Source: an uncultured beta proteobacterium (lineage in GTDB: Bacteria > Pseudomonadota > Gammaproteobacteria > Burkholderiales > Burkholderiaceae_C). Taken from it: a stretch of DNA of 39,506 nucleotides. The stretch covers positions 1 through 39,506 of the forward strand of contig CAIMSP010000003.1 in assembly GCA_903844215.1 (NCBI GenBank), given 5' to 3'. The notes under the pieces were generated by a model. It did not search any database and was not told where the DNA came from. It saw nothing but the letters and a program-made list of their open reading frames with translations. This document shows, one piece after another, positions 31,645-39,506 of the stretch. A program made the translations under genes and the position numbers. The first letter of the stretch is position 1. Each line of letters begins with the position of its first letter.

Positions 31645-34476
31645 ATGTTTAAACACACGAAACTATGCTCGGGCCTCGTGCTCGCCTTTGGAGGTCTGGC
31701 CATCGCGCCAGGCGCCGTGATGGCACAGGACGCCAAACTGGAACGCGTTGAGATTACCGGCTCATCCATCAAGCGCATTGACGCGGAGACGGCGCTGCCC
31801 GTCACGATTTATCGTCGCGCAGATATTGATCGGACCGGCGCTTCTACGGTTTCCGATCTGGTCGAGAAGATCAGCGCCAACAATGGTCAAGGCTACCAAT
31901 TGTCGGCGGCTCTCGGAGATGCCGCGCGACCTGGTTTTGCCGGTGCATCGATGCGTGGCTTGGGTTCGAACAACACACTGGTGCTCTTGAATGGGCGGCG
32001 CTTGGCAAACTTTGCCTTCGACGGTGGTGCGGTGTCGCTCAATGACATTCCTCTTTCGGTCGTTGACCGGATCGAAATTCTGCGCGACGGCGCATCGTCC
32101 ATCTACGGCACCGACGCCGTGGCCGGCGTGATCAACTTGATTACTCGTTCCGACTACAAGGGTGCCGAGGTTGAGGCCGGGATCGATTCGCCGAAACAAA
32201 AAGGCGGCAAGGTTAAATCGGCTCGTGCCACAGTGGGCTACGGCGACCTTGGATCCGATGGATTTAACGTTATGCTAAACCTGGGTCGAACCGATCAAGA
32301 AGCGGTTGCAGCCAAAGACCGTCCATTCGCGAAGACGGCCTGGCTTCCCGCACAAGGTTTTAATCGGCTGAGCTCCAACGCATTTCCTGCCAACTTCACG
32401 CTCCCAAGCGGCGCCCTTGTAAGTCCATATGCCCCGGCCTATCAAAAGCCGGCGGGCTCACCCGCCACCCCTGGCGCATTGCCGGCAGGATCCCTTGCCC
32501 CTGGGAACATTCCCGGTGGTTCTCAATATGGCTGTTTGCCCCCGGTGTCGTTTGGCGCCAAGGATACAGCGACCACTTGCAAATTTGACTACGCGAGTGT
32601 GATCGACATTTTGCCAAAGGCTGAACGGGAAAACATCTTCCTCCGTGGCACTTTGAAGCTTCCCGGCGATGCACGTTTGTCAGCGGAGTACGCATTGTCA
32701 AAGGGGACTTACACGTTCACGATTTCGCCATCGCCTATTTCAGAAGCAACTACTCTGACGGGCAATCAGGTACTGCTGCCCGCTTCAAGCCCGTTCTATC
32801 CAACGGCTTGGATAACGGCGAATTCACCCGCAATGCTTGGGCAACCCCTGAATCTGTACTACCGCGGCGTGGAAACGGGTGGTCGTAGCGATCAGGTGAA
32901 GTCCACCCAATCCCGCTTTGTGCTTGACCTTCAGGGCGAGGTCGCGGGCTGGGACTATGGCGTGGGCTATCTGGATGCGCAGAGCAAGGCCACCGACGCC
33001 TATGTAGGCGGATACATGTCCGAGGCCCGGACCATCGCGGCTTTTGCAACCGGCCTGGTTAATCCGTTTGCCGTTAACACGGGGCAGGGTCTGGACCTGA
33101 TCAAGAATGCACAGATCTTGCAGGACGTGCGCATCAGTAAAAGCGGCGTCAGCATCTTCAATGCCAAAGCATCGCGCGAGTTGATGCAGCTTCCGGCAGG
33201 CCCCCTAGGATTTGCGGCGGGTGTCGAAAGTCGCAAGGAAACCTACAGCGACAACCCACTGGCAGTGCTGAACTCAGGCGATGTGATTGGTGGTGGTGGA
33301 ACCCAGTTGCCCGTCGTGGGCGAACGCACCGTAAATGCAGTTTTCGCGGAATTCAGCGTTCCGATCATCAAGACGGTGGAATCACAATTGTCAATCCGCC
33401 ACGATACTTACAGCGATGTCGGCTCGACAACGAACCCGAAAATTGCCCTGCGGTGGCAACCGGACAAACAGATCCTGTTGCGCGGCTCCATCGGCACGGG
33501 ATTCCGTGCGCCAACCCTGCCGGACGTCTTTTCTCAGTTGACCCAAACGAATACCGGCGGGGCTTACGACGATCCGCTATACGACAAGACCGTTGGTTGC
33601 GCCGCAGTCTTCAGTGGGCAATATTGCAACGCCCAACTCACGGTCAAACAAGGTGGTTCCAAGGCTGGCGGAGCCACCCTGCTGCCCGAAAAATCCAAGA
33701 ATTTTTCGCTCGGCATGGTGCTTGAACCATCGCGCGATTTGACCATCGGCATCGATGGTTTTCAAATTTACCAAAAGGACTTGATCGGCATCTTGAGTGC
33801 AGATAGCATTTTGCAGGACTATATCGACAACTTCAATCCTCTGACTGGAACCAGTTCAAGCCGCTACGCTAGCCAAGTCAAGACCAAGTTTGACCCGCAT
33901 GCGGGCCCCGCTGGTTCGACGGTAGTCGACTACGTGTTGACCACCTTTGCCAACTTCGGTGAGCAAGTCACCCGCGGCGCCGATATTTCGGTGAAGTACC
34001 GCTTGCCAAAGATGGAAATCGGAACTTTCCGGGTCAATCTTGAAGGCACCTATATCGACAGCCAACGCGCTCGCGATCCGGGCGCAAGCTCGTGGGGACC
34101 CAACGGTGTCGATCAGTTCCTTCAGTTTGGCGCGGTATTGCGTTGGAAACAGCGCACCGAAGTGCAGTGGGAGAACGGTCCTTGGGATGCATCGTTGGCC
34201 TACAACTGGCAGTCGTCGTATCAGGATCAGCATGTCTCGAATGCAATTCTCGGCGGCGCACTCCCAAGTCGCATGGTCGGCGCTTACGAAACTTTCGATT
34301 TGCAGGGTCGGTACACAGGGTTCAAGAATGTCACGTTGACGGCTGGTGTCACGAACATATTCAACACCCCGCCTCCTTACTCTGACCAGAACTTGTATTT
34401 CCAGGTCGGCTACGATCCTGCCAACACGAACTCGCGTGGCCGTGCTTTTGCATTCCACGCCAAGTACCAGTTCTAA
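31645..34476 (+). CDS. TonB-dependent outer membrane receptor
   Basis: A 943-residue protein. Signal peptide about 1-27 (ends VMAQ), a short linker with VERVEITGSS, the plug domain about 45-165 (LVLLNGRRLANF, VDRIEILRDGASSIYGTDAVAGVINLI), then a large beta-barrel ending FHAKYQF with the terminal Phe of outer membrane proteins. The GSSIKRI-type N-terminus and large size match receptors of Xanthomonadales or Shewanella style, often for peptides or carbohydrates rather than siderophores. GGAG stands 5 nt before the ATG. Base composition is clearly lower in GC than in genes to the left, which suggests transfer. A hairpin follows. The substrate is unknown; a peptide is suggested by the S9 peptidase next door. 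Confidence 0.92.
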   Translation: MFKHTKLCSGLVLAFGGLAIAPGAVMAQDAKLERVEITGSSIKRIDAETALPVTIYRRADIDRTGASTVSDLVEKISANNGQGYQLSAALGDAARPGFAGASMRGLGSNNTLVLLNGRRLANFAFDGGAVSLNDIPLSVVDRIEILRDGASSIYGTDAVAGVINLITRSDYKGAEVEAGIDSPKQKGGKVKSARATVGYGDLGSDGFNVMLNLGRTDQEAVAAKDRPFAKTAWLPAQGFNRLSSNAFPANFTLPSGALVSPYAPAYQKPAGSPATPGALPAGSLAPGNIPGGSQYGCLPPVSFGAKDTATTCKFDYASVIDILPKAERENIFLRGTLKLPGDARLSAEYALSKGTYTFTISPSPISEATTLTGNQVLLPASSPFYPTAWITANSPAMLGQPLNLYYRGVETGGRSDQVKSTQSRFVLDLQGEVAGWDYGVGYLDAQSKATDAYVGGYMSEARTIAAFATGLVNPFAVNTGQGLDLIKNAQILQDVRISKSGVSIFNAKASRELMQLPAGPLGFAAGVESRKETYSDNPLAVLNSGDVIGGGGTQLPVVGERTVNAVFAEFSVPIIKTVESQLSIRHDTYSDVGSTTNPKIALRWQPDKQILLRGSIGTGFRAPTLPDVFSQLTQTNTGGAYDDPLYDKTVGCAAVFSGQYCNAQLTVKQGGSKAGGATLLPEKSKNFSLGMVLEPSRDLTIGIDGFQIYQKDLIGILSADSILQDYIDNFNPLTGTSSSRYASQVKTKFDPHAGPAGSTVVDYVLTTFANFGEQVTRGADISVKYRLPKMEIGTFRVNLEGTYIDSQRARDPGASSWGPNGVDQFLQFGAVLRWKQRTEVQWENGPWDASLAYNWQSSYQDQHVSNAILGGALPSRMVGAYETFDLQGRYTGFKNVTLTAGVTNIFNTPPPYSDQNLYFQVGYDPANTNSRGRAFAFHAKYQF

Positions 34477-34495
34477 GCCTTACTAAAGGTGTTCT

Positions 34496-34539
34496 GCGAC
34501 GCAGGGGAAGGAAGCTTAGGCTTTCTTTCTCTGCGTCGC
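34496..34539 (+). terminator. 20-bp hairpin between the receptor and peptidase genes
   Basis: GCGACGCAG (34496-34504) and CTGCGTCGC (34531-34539) pair perfectly, and the inner arms GGGAAGGAAGC and GCTTTCTTTCT pair fully if G-U pairs are allowed, leaving the loop TTAG. A moderately T-rich tail (GTTTGTACGTTTTG) follows on the plus strand. It stands 20 nt after the receptor stop and 82 nt before the peptidase start, so it may terminate or attenuate read-through. Confidence 0.7.
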
Positions 34540-34620
34540 CGTTTGTACGTTTTGAGTCTGCACGCTCCCGGGATCCTCCTAAGCAATGCCGGATCCAATT
34601 TACTTCGATTGGGAATAATC

Positions 34621-36630
34621 ATGATACGAAGATTGCGCGTCTCCCAGCTTCTGGTGGCTATGGCCTTGTTCGCGCTTCTGGCCACGAATTACGCCATCGC
34701 TCAAGTCAAGACCCGGGTGCCGATAGAGTCGTTTACACGCTTTATGCTGCATGCGAGTGTGGCTGTCTCACCCGATGGCAAGCGACTCGCCGCCGTCACA
34801 CCGGCGGGCGATCGCCGTGGCTTGTTGATTTACGATCTGGCGACGCGCAAGGGCACGGTTGTTGCTCGCTACAACGATATGGACATCCGCGCGGTTCGCT
34901 GGATCAGCAACAACCGGCTGCTATTTTCACTGATTGACACCAAGGCTGGACTTGGCGAACAGATTGGCAGTGGCATGTTTGCAATTGATGCAGATGGCAA
35001 GAACGTGAAGGAACTAGCACCCCTCTCGCCTGCCAGTGACAGAGGTTACGGCATCTATCGAGGCTATTCGTTCGCCGGTGTTGTAGGTCCGGATTCTGAC
35101 GAGATATTTGCAAATGGAAATCAACGTAGTATCCGATCTGCGGATCTCTACAAATTGAACACGCGCACCGGCAAGGCACAACTTCTGACGCCCAACACCC
35201 CTGGAAATGTCGCCGCATGGCTTCAAGATGACGACGACAAGATCGTTGGCGCCGTCACGTATGACGATGACACCAGCATGTATGCGGTCCACAGAAGCGT
35301 GGACGGCAAATTTGAAAAATTGGTCGAATTTGACCGTGATGCACCCGGGTGGGCACCGCTGTCTGCCAACACCGATGGCACCTGGGTGATTGCCACCAAC
35401 CTGAACAGCGATAAAGTGGAAATCGCCAAATTCGACCCCGCGACGCGGCAGGTACTCGAAGTGATGGCGCGGCATCCGCGATTTGATTTGGGCTCCAACC
35501 TGGGCACCGCAGGTGACGATCCCGATGATGGCGGTGGCTCCGTCCGCGCCCCCGCGCTGCTGCGGAACAAGGATAAGCAGATTGTGGGCATTCGCCTGCA
35601 TCTGGAGAAGGAGACCACCCTGTGGTTTGACAAGGAATACGCGAAGATTCAGGCGAGCATTGATGCAGCACTGCCAGGCCGGGTCAACCGCCTCAGAAAG
35701 CTTGGGGACACGCAAAAGTATTTGGTCAACTCCTACTCGGATAGAAAGCCCAATGAGTACCTTTTATTTTCTCCAGCAGAGAGAAAACTGGAAGACCTGT
35801 TTGAGGCCAGGCCCTGGATCAAGGAAGATCAATTGAGCGAGCGACGCTTTATTACCTACAAGGCGCGAGATGGGCGTGAAATTGCAGCTTATGTCACCCT
35901 ACCCAAGGAGGCGGCGAGTGGCCCAGTTCCTCTGATCGTGCACCCGCACGGAGGCCCTTGGCTACGCAACGAATACTGGGAGTTCGACCCTGAGTCGCAA
36001 TTCTTCGCCTCCCGTGGTTATGCAGTGGTGCAACCAGAGTATCGGGGGGCGCACGGGTTTGGATACGACCATTTCAAAGCGGGATGGAAACAGTGGGGGC
36101 TGGCGATGCAGGACGACTTGACCGACGCCATTACCCACCTTGCTGCTATCGGCATGATTGACCCGAAACGAGTGTGCATAGTTGGCGGAAGCTACGGTGG
36201 GTATGCCGTTGCGATGGGACTGGTGAAGGATCCCGACCTTTACCGCTGCGGCATCAATGTCGTCGGCGTCACCGCTGCACAGTACATGAACGAGGTGACA
36301 TGGACTGATTTCGCCAGTTCAAAGTCGTCGGAACGATCCTTGAATATGTTGGTTGGCGATCCAAAGAAGGATGCCGCCGTGTTAGCCGCAGGAAATGCCG
36401 TGGACCAAGCCGCCAAGGTGAAGGCGCCAATGCTGATGGTCTATGGTCTGCTGGATCAACGCGTGCCGCTGATCAACGGAGAGCGGATGCGCGACGCGCT
36501 GAAAAAGAATGGCAAGCCCCACGAATGGGTCGTGTATAAAGACGAGGGCCACGGTTTTCTGCGATTTGAAAATCGAACAGATTACTATCAAAGGATGGAA
36601 GCCTTTTTGGCCACCAATCTAGGGCCATGA
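34621..36630 (+). CDS. Secreted S9-family (prolyl oligopeptidase type) serine peptidase
   Basis: A 669-residue protein with a signal peptide (about 1-27, LLVAMALFALLATNYAIAQ), an N-terminal beta-propeller region (to about 400) and a C-terminal alpha/beta-hydrolase peptidase domain. The catalytic triad reads Ser524 in GGSYGGY, Asp612 in LLDQRVPL and His644 in DEGHGF. Such enzymes cut short peptides, often after Pro or as dipeptidyl or acylaminoacyl peptidases. The start at 34621 gives the signal sequence; the frame extends upstream only through the hairpin. It is paired with the TonB receptor, and shares its lower GC content. Likely periplasmic or exported. Confidence 0.92.
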   Translation: MIRRLRVSQLLVAMALFALLATNYAIAQVKTRVPIESFTRFMLHASVAVSPDGKRLAAVTPAGDRRGLLIYDLATRKGTVVARYNDMDIRAVRWISNNRLLFSLIDTKAGLGEQIGSGMFAIDADGKNVKELAPLSPASDRGYGIYRGYSFAGVVGPDSDEIFANGNQRSIRSADLYKLNTRTGKAQLLTPNTPGNVAAWLQDDDDKIVGAVTYDDDTSMYAVHRSVDGKFEKLVEFDRDAPGWAPLSANTDGTWVIATNLNSDKVEIAKFDPATRQVLEVMARHPRFDLGSNLGTAGDDPDDGGGSVRAPALLRNKDKQIVGIRLHLEKETTLWFDKEYAKIQASIDAALPGRVNRLRKLGDTQKYLVNSYSDRKPNEYLLFSPAERKLEDLFEARPWIKEDQLSERRFITYKARDGREIAAYVTLPKEAASGPVPLIVHPHGGPWLRNEYWEFDPESQFFASRGYAVVQPEYRGAHGFGYDHFKAGWKQWGLAMQDDLTDAITHLAAIGMIDPKRVCIVGGSYGGYAVAMGLVKDPDLYRCGINVVGVTAAQYMNEVTWTDFASSKSSERSLNMLVGDPKKDAAVLAAGNAVDQAAKVKAPMLMVYGLLDQRVPLINGERMRDALKKNGKPHEWVVYKDEGHGFLRFENRTDYYQRMEAFLATNLGP

Positions 36631-36816
36631 TTTAGGTTCTTTCGCCATCCTGAACAAGTGAGTTCTGAGTGGCGGGGTATCGGCGCAGTGTGTGCCTCCC
36701 GCCGGGAATCGGACGGCCACATTGCGCGCATCATCCAGCATGCGCGGCGGCCAGTACCAAACTATCAGCCGATCGATTGACCTAGGCGGAAGATCGCATC
36801 AGCGGCCTTGATCCCA

Positions 36817-36848
36817 AAAGCAAATGGCCCCGAAGGGCCATTTGCTTT
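36817..36848. terminator. Perfect 14-bp hairpin, likely terminator, abutting the IS66 left end
   Basis: AAAGCAAATGGCCC (36817-36830) and GGGCCATTTGCTTT (36835-36848) are perfectly complementary with the tetraloop CGAA. The symmetric A- and T-rich outer arms fit a bidirectional intrinsic terminator. It ends at the very base before the IS66 inverted repeat and lies 187 bp after the peptidase gene. Confidence 0.7.
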
Positions 36849-36872
36849 GTAAGCGATCTATTAACCACGTCC
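36849..36872 (+). repeat. IS66 left terminal inverted repeat
   Basis: Begins GTAAGCGATCTATTAACC; matches the reverse complement of 39364-39387 at 23 of 24 positions, the mismatch being A versus C at position 19. Confidence 0.93.
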
Positions 36873-36925
36873 TTCCCCTGAATACCTGAACGCGATACAC
36901 CTACGGCTTTCAAAAGGAGAGCGCG

Positions 36926-37273
36926 ATGGGTGAGAAGAAATCGAAGTGGCACGACCACTTGAAGGCGGCTGAAAGCTCGGGCCTGAAACTGAGCGCGTAC
37001 GCGGCGCAGCACCAGATCGATGTGCGCCGACTGTACGAGGCCAAGCGAAAGCGCCCGCAACAGGCCGCTTCAAACTGGACCGTCGTACGCGTCAAGCCGG
37101 ACCCATCGGCGCAGGTCACGACCAAGGCACGGGAGTGGGTGGCGCCAACCACCGTTGCCATGCAAGCGCGACTGGGCAACGGCGTCGTCCTGAGTTGGAC
37201 TCACGATCAACGAAACGCAGACGCGCCCAGCAGCGTACTGCGCACCCTGGCGGCACTGCCATGTTTCGTCTGA
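36926..37273 (+). CDS. tnpA: IS66 accessory protein TnpA
   Basis: A 115-residue basic protein, the first IS66 gene. Its N-terminal half (KWHDHLKAAESSGLKLSAYAAQHQIDVRRLYEAKRK) is a helix-turn-helix of the type seen in TnpA of IS66. AAGGAG lies just upstream of the ATG. The end overlaps tnpB by 13 nt. TnpA is needed for transposition together with TnpB and TnpC, though its exact job is not settled. Confidence 0.9.
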   Translation: MGEKKSKWHDHLKAAESSGLKLSAYAAQHQIDVRRLYEAKRKRPQQAASNWTVVRVKPDPSAQVTTKAREWVAPTTVAMQARLGNGVVLSWTHDQRNADAPSSVLRTLAALPCFV

Positions 37274-37614
37274 ATGCCAACCTGGCGGTGTACCTGTACC
37301 GCGGGACGATCGACTTTCGCAAGAACATCAACGGCCTGTCGGCGCTGGTCGAACACGAGTTGCGTCTGGATCCGTTTGCTCATGCGGTCTATGTCTTCGG
37401 CAACCGCAGGAAGGACCGCATCAAAATTCTCAGCTGGAGCCGCAACGGCTTCTGGTTGCTGCAAAAGCGTCTGGAGAATGCGCGCTTCGTTTGGCCGCGC
37501 GAGGACGCGGCAGTGATCGAGATAACGGTGCAGCAACTGCACTGGTTGCTCGATGGAATTGACCTCGCCGCCATGCGTGGTCACGCTGCTGTTTCGTATC
37601 AAAAAGCGGCCTAA
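37261..37614 (+). CDS. tnpB: IS66 accessory protein TnpB
   Basis: A 117-residue IS66 Orf2-like protein with the family signatures VYLYRGTIDFRKNINGLSALV, VYVFGNRRKDRIKIL and SRNGFWLLQKRLENARFVWP. It starts at ATG 37261 inside tnpA (overlap 13 nt), suggesting translational coupling. It is not related to the RNA-guided nuclease TnpB of IS200/IS605, despite the shared name. Confidence 0.94.
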   Translation: MFRLNANLAVYLYRGTIDFRKNINGLSALVEHELRLDPFAHAVYVFGNRRKDRIKILSWSRNGFWLLQKRLENARFVWPREDAAVIEITVQQLHWLLDGIDLAAMRGHAAVSYQKAA

Positions 37615-37688
37615 AAATATCTCAAAAAGTTTCATTTATAGAGGGGAAATGAGGAACTTTTTGAAAGGTAAATCGATCGAAGATTGCA

Positions 37689-39311
37689 ATGACGCTGCAA
37701 CCCACGATCGAAGAATTTATGGCCCTCCAACAGGCCCTGCAAACGTCTCTGTCTCAACGAGAAAAACTCTCCTCAGAACTGCGCTTTGTGAGCACCGAGC
37801 GTGACCTGCTCAAGGAGCGGCTGGACAAGATGCTGCGCAAGTTCTTTGCTGCCAAGAGCGAAGCGCGCGGCACCGAGCAAAAGGACATGTTCTTCAACGA
37901 GGCCGAGGCCCTGGCAGCAGTGGCACAGGCCACGTCAGCGTTGGAAGACGGCGCCACTGGCGACGACAGCGACGCCGCCGCAGTGGATGTGCCAGCTCAC
38001 AAACGCCTCAAGCGTGGACGCAAGCCACTGGACGCCGATCTGCCGCGCCACGTGGTGCGCCACGAACTGCCCGAGTCCGAACGCGTGTGCCCGCATGATG
38101 GTGCGACCCTCAAGGAGATCGGCGTTGAGGCCAGCGAGCAGTTGGACATCATCCCTCAGCAAGTGCGCGTGATTCGCCACGAGCGCGTCAAATACGCCTG
38201 TCCTTGCTGCGATGGCGCCCTGCGTCTGGCCTCCAAGCCCGCGCAGATCATTCCCAAGGGTTTGTTCAGCGAAAGTGCTCTGGCCTGGATCACAACATCA
38301 AAGTTTGACGACGGCTTGCCTCTGTATCGCCAGTCGGCGTTGCTGGCGCGTATGACGGGCGCGGATCTCTCCAAAAACACCATGGCCGCCAGCATCGTTC
38401 GGGTCGGCATTGGGGTGCAGCCCGTCATCAACCTGATGCGCGACCACTTGCTGGACTCGCCCATCACGTTCGGCGATGAAACCACAGTGCAGGTTCTCAA
38501 GGAGGCGGGGCGAAGTGCGCAGTCCAAGAGCTACATGTGGGCGCAGATGACCAATGCGTCAGGGTCGTCGGGCACAGGGCCGCCGATACGGCTGTTCAGT
38601 TACGCGCCCTCACGCAGTGGAGCCACGGCGCAGACGTTGTACGCCGGCATGAGCCGTGGCAGCGTCCTGATGAGCGACGGCTATGAGGTCTACGCTCAGG
38701 TGGCGCTGACACACGACCTGGTGCACCTTGGTTGCTGGGCGCATTGCCGTAGGTATGTGGTGGAGGCACTGGACGCGCTGCCCAAGAGCGCGCGCACGCC
38801 CGACAAACCAGCGGCGCAGTTCCTGGCGTTGATCGCGCGGCTGTACGCGGTGGAGTCGCACGCGCACGACAACAACTTGAGTGCAGCCGAGCGCCTGCGC
38901 TACCGCCAGCAGCATAGCGTTGCCGTGCTGGGCCACATCCAGACACTGCTGCTGGCGCACCTTCATTCCGTGGTGCCGGGCAGCGCCCTGGGTAAGGCGC
39001 TGCACTACATGAGCGCCCAGTGGCCCAAGCTCTCGCGCTACGTGGAAGATGGCAGCTACCCGATCGACAATAATGCAGCCGAAAATTCCATACGCCCATT
39101 TGTAATCGGAAGACGAAACTGGTTGTTCTCGGATACCGTGGCCGGCGCCAACGCGAGCGCAAACCTGTATTCGCTGCTCCAGACCTGCAAGGCCAACGGG
39201 ATCAACTCGTATCGCTACCTGAGCGCATTGCTCGTGGCGCTGCCGCTGGCTCAAACCGCCGACGACTACGAGGCGCTGCTGCCTTGGAACATTGCGCTGA
39301 CGTCCGAATAG
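37689..39311 (+). CDS. tnpC: IS66 family DDE transposase TnpC
   Basis: A 540-residue transposase. The N-terminal coiled coil (about 15-70) is followed by a basic linker, a zinc-ribbon-like region with CPHDG and CPCCDG, and the DDE catalytic core: Asp263 in FGDETTVQVL, Asp330 in LMSDGYEVY and Glu465 in NNAAENSIRPF. The C-terminal extension reads INSYRYLSALLVALPLAQTA and is repeated almost exactly just beyond the IS end. The gene is full length, so the element may be active. Confidence 0.95.
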   Translation: MTLQPTIEEFMALQQALQTSLSQREKLSSELRFVSTERDLLKERLDKMLRKFFAAKSEARGTEQKDMFFNEAEALAAVAQATSALEDGATGDDSDAAAVDVPAHKRLKRGRKPLDADLPRHVVRHELPESERVCPHDGATLKEIGVEASEQLDIIPQQVRVIRHERVKYACPCCDGALRLASKPAQIIPKGLFSESALAWITTSKFDDGLPLYRQSALLARMTGADLSKNTMAASIVRVGIGVQPVINLMRDHLLDSPITFGDETTVQVLKEAGRSAQSKSYMWAQMTNASGSSGTGPPIRLFSYAPSRSGATAQTLYAGMSRGSVLMSDGYEVYAQVALTHDLVHLGCWAHCRRYVVEALDALPKSARTPDKPAAQFLALIARLYAVESHAHDNNLSAAERLRYRQQHSVAVLGHIQTLLLAHLHSVVPGSALGKALHYMSAQWPKLSRYVEDGSYPIDNNAAENSIRPFVIGRRNWLFSDTVAGANASANLYSLLQTCKANGINSYRYLSALLVALPLAQTADDYEALLPWNIALTSE

Positions 39312-39363
39312 GGTCGCGCGGCCAAGCCGACTGCGCCAATCACATCTGAGTCGGCGGCGCAAG

Positions 39364-39387
39364 GGACGGGGTTAATAGATCGCTTAC
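39364..39387 (-). repeat. IS66 right terminal inverted repeat
   Basis: Its reverse complement begins GTAAGCGATCTATTAACC and pairs with the left end at 23 of 24 positions. It lies 52 bp after the tnpC stop. Confidence 0.93.
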
Positions 39388-39388
39388 G

Positions 39389-39500
39389 GATCAACTCGTA
39401 CCGCTATCTGCAAGCCTTGCTCGTTGCGCTGCCGCTGGCCCAAACCGCCGACGACTACGAGGCGCTGCTGCCTTGGAACATCGCGCTGCCGACCGAATGA
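39389..39500 (+). pseudogene. 3' remnant of a second, diverged IS66 tnpC
   Basis: Directly after the right IS end, a frame of 36 codons reads INSYRYLQALLVALPL, continues ALLPWNIALPTE and stops at 39498-39500. It matches the last 36 residues of the complete tnpC at all but three positions, but has several synonymous changes (for example TACCGC for TATCGC), so it is a related copy, not a recent duplicate. The rest of that element's tnpC is absent from the left flank of the IS. The window ends 6 bases later. Confidence 0.88.
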
Positions 39501-39506
39501 CGTCGA

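Larger units (their letters stand above)
36849..39387 (+). mobile_element. Complete IS66-family insertion sequence (2539 bp)
   Basis: Both ends carry matching terminal repeats. The left end reads GTAAGCGATCTATTAACCAC, and the right end read inward is GTAAGCGATCTATTAACCCC; the first 18 bases are identical and 23 of 24 match. Three genes, tnpA, tnpB and tnpC, are intact and in the same direction, as required in IS66. The flanking 8 bases differ (TTTGCTTT on the left, GGATCAAC on the right), so no 8-bp target duplication survives. The right flank is a piece of another IS66 tnpC. Confidence 0.93.

Noticed and set aside
36658..36780. A 40-codon plus-strand frame containing EWRGIG, slightly like the C-terminus of HypD
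   Set aside because: The similarity is limited to about six residues and no other hydrogenase-type sequence is nearby. It could be a degraded gene end, but that cannot be supported.
37261..37614. TnpB as an RNA-guided nuclease with an omega RNA
   Set aside because: The protein has only 117 residues and the IS66 Orf2 signatures. No RuvC motifs are present, so the shared name is a coincidence.

Overview
The window looks like chromosomal DNA of a GC-rich betaproteobacterium, most probably Burkholderiales and close to the Comamonadaceae. The reasons are the gene orders guaB-guaA, ratA-rnfH divergent from smpB, and rimP-nusA-infB-rbfA-truB-typA, and the sequence character of the encoded proteins. 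This is inferred from gene content; no search was run.

Layout. (1) 1-2.6 kb: the 3' part of a Rieske non-heme iron oxygenase gene overlaps a glutamine-synthetase-like ligase gene by ATGA, an accessory catabolic pair. (2) 2.6-4.5 kb: a gene-poor stretch with a palindrome, then a membrane-anchored GGDEF/EAL protein with a ruined GGDEF site and an altered EAL site. (3) 4.65-11.5 kb, minus strand: NlpC/P60 lipoprotein, LD-carboxypeptidase, tRNA deaminase TadA carrying a shrunken alpha/beta-hydrolase tail, a small one-helix protein, a PaiB-like FMN protein, then guaA and guaB (GMP synthesis) separated by a palindromic repeat. (4) 11.7-15.5 kb: DUF4124 protein, rnfH and ratA, smpB, and a 3-hydroxyisobutyryl-CoA-hydrolase-like gene overlapping a DMT transporter gene. 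(5) 15.5-24.3 kb, minus strand: a palindromic repeat, then the translation/transcription operon read as rimP, nusA, infB, rbfA, truB, typA, with a terminator hairpin in the leader before rimP that looks like an attenuator. (6) 24.3-31.1 kb, plus strand: a compact dipeptide/oligopeptide ABC importer operon (binding protein, two permeases, two ATPases) ending in an MFS transporter. (7) 31.1-36.6 kb: a visibly less GC-rich block with a TonB-dependent receptor and a secreted S9 prolyl-oligopeptidase-type peptidase, separated by a 20-bp hairpin. (8) 36.8-39.4 kb: a complete IS66-family element (tnpA, tnpB, tnpC, matching terminal repeats), followed at once by the 3' tail of a second, diverged IS66 tnpC.

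How the genes may work together. Regions 3 and 5 are housekeeping: nucleotide synthesis, cell wall turnover, ribosome maturation, initiation and rescue. Regions 6 and 7 side by side suggest peptide scavenging: an outer-membrane receptor, a peptidase and an inner-membrane peptide importer. The receptor-peptidase pair differs in base composition and borders an IS, so it may have been acquired separately.

No tRNA, rRNA or CRISPR array was recognised. Nothing here is clearly a wholly new defence or mobile system. The points most worth a second look are the TadA fusion, the rimP leader, the oxygenase-ligase pair, the degenerate c-di-GMP protein and the nested IS66 junction.
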